Source: Pseudomonadaceae bacterium (GTDB lineage: Bacteria; Pseudomonadota; Gammaproteobacteria; Pseudomonadales; Azotimanducaceae). From it: 64,000 nt of DNA. The stretch covers positions 62,001 through 126,000 of the forward strand of contig JANSWO010000003.1 of assembly GCA_024743435.1 (NCBI GenBank). Direction: 5' to 3'. The stretch's first letter is position 1. Each line of letters begins with the position of its first letter. Position numbers and translations under genes: made by a program. Of this stretch, positions 63,652 through 64,000 are shown in pieces. The notes beneath the pieces are model-generated. The model had not been told where the DNA came from. It saw nothing but the letters and a program-made list of their open reading frames with translations, and searched no databases.

Positions 63652-64000
63652 TTAGCCGGGCCGATTGACGCCGGGCACGAGGCCACGATACACCTCGTCT
63701 TCGCCATGGGCGATCAACAGGGCCGTGCGCTGAGCTTTTGGCAGCGATCGTGCCACGAGCGCGTAGGAATGATCGATCATCATCGCGATCTCGCTGGATG
63801 GGACGCTGCCATCCAGAATCACCGTGTTCCAGTGCCGTTTGTTCATGTGATAGCCGGGTATGACGCCATCGAACAGTTCCCGCAGCGCCAGCGCCATGTC
63901 CGGATCACACTTCAGATTGCTGCGGCCGACGTTGTCCTCCCAGCCGAGCGTTGCAAACATCTTCTTGTGCACTTTGTAGATGCGCACATCTGGTCCGAAC
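63652..64000 (-). CDS. MmcQ/YjbR-family protein, 5'-truncated by window edge
   Basis: The frame stays open to base 64000, reading FGPDVRIYKVHKKMFA..., which is the interior of the YjbR family rather than its start, so the N-terminus lies beyond the window. NLKCDPDMALALRELFDGVIPGYHMNKRHWNTVILDG and IDHSYALVARSLPK are typical. YjbR has a double-wing DNA-binding-like fold; its role is unknown. It heads the minus-strand series visible here. Confidence 0.88.
   Translation of the reverse strand, partial: FGPDVRIYKVHKKMFATLGWEDNVGRSNLKCDPDMALALRELFDGVIPGYHMNKRHWNTVILDGSVPSSEIAMMIDHSYALVARSLPKAQRTALLIAHGEDEVYRGLVPGVNRPG

Overview
This is a chromosomal stretch from a high-GC gammaproteobacterium outside the Enterobacterales. 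The core gene order fmdB-aspS-yebC-ruvCAB-tolQRAB-pal-cpoB-queE-queC is the one seen in pseudomonads and related marine or environmental gammaproteobacteria. The block DUF2069-wrbA-arsC with a divergent yihY is also typical of that group. The AspRS looks non-discriminating, as in Pseudomonas. Genes are dense, start-stop overlaps (ATGA, GTGA, TTGA) are common, and GTG or TTG starts are frequent. No phage, transposase or CRISPR array was seen.

Layout. 1-10.9 kb: the 3' end of an ABC-F ATPase, then a minus-strand run (hisC, an AI-2E-type transporter, a nitrilase-family amidase, a 7TM hybrid histidine kinase, an RhlB-like helicase, an aspartate-type aminotransferase and argC). 11-14.4 kb: a plus-strand redox operon of a glutathione transferase, a thioredoxin-fused protein of unknown function, and a UGSC-family selenoprotein. 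The selenoprotein is split in ordinary gene calls by an in-frame TGA (13700-13702) that should be read as selenocysteine; a bSECIS-like hairpin follows it. A small DUF4345-like membrane protein comes next. 14.4-20.1 kb: unknown proteins, a carboxylesterase, an MsbA-type ABC exporter and dinB, with four decayed ~85-bp repeats derived from the exporter's 3' end lying before dinB. 20.2-24.1 kb: a CaiB/BaiF CoA-transferase, prpE, an ABM-domain protein and a GNAT. 24.1-30.5 kb: wrbA, arsC, yihY, a thioredoxin lipoprotein, an M13 peptidase and a lytic transglycosylase. 30.4-33 kb: proS and an HU protein with a histone-H1-like tail.

33.5-45.2 kb is the housekeeping island: translation (aspS, with yebC apparently starting at an AUC codon), Holliday-junction resolution (ruvCAB), the Tol-Pal envelope machine and queuosine synthesis (queE, queC). 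45.5-49.7 kb: a second CoA-transferase faces a minus-strand operon with a CYP153-type P450 between two crotonases, which suggests hydroxylation of an aliphatic substrate followed by CoA-thioester catabolism. 49.7-52.4 kb: sparse DNA with a small membrane protein, an XRE regulator, tRNA-Lys(UUU) with its own promoter and terminator-like hairpin, and an array of palindrome-bearing repeats.

52.4-58.4 kb: an amidohydrolase lipoprotein, an APH-family kinase with a small helical partner, two SDRs and an MFS transporter, a likely catabolic or transport cluster. 58.4-64 kb: two DUF4124-like secreted proteins, then a long minus-strand series of small redox and unknown proteins. That series holds two deazaflavin-dependent-nitroreductase family members, a cupin, a variant Nudix protein, a PrxQ-type peroxiredoxin, a DUF1801 protein and a YjbR-like protein cut by the window edge.

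The most interesting item is the selenoprotein operon. Next are the AUC start of yebC, the exporter-tail repeat array, the AspRS specificity signature, and a minus-strand terminator with no obvious gene in front of it.
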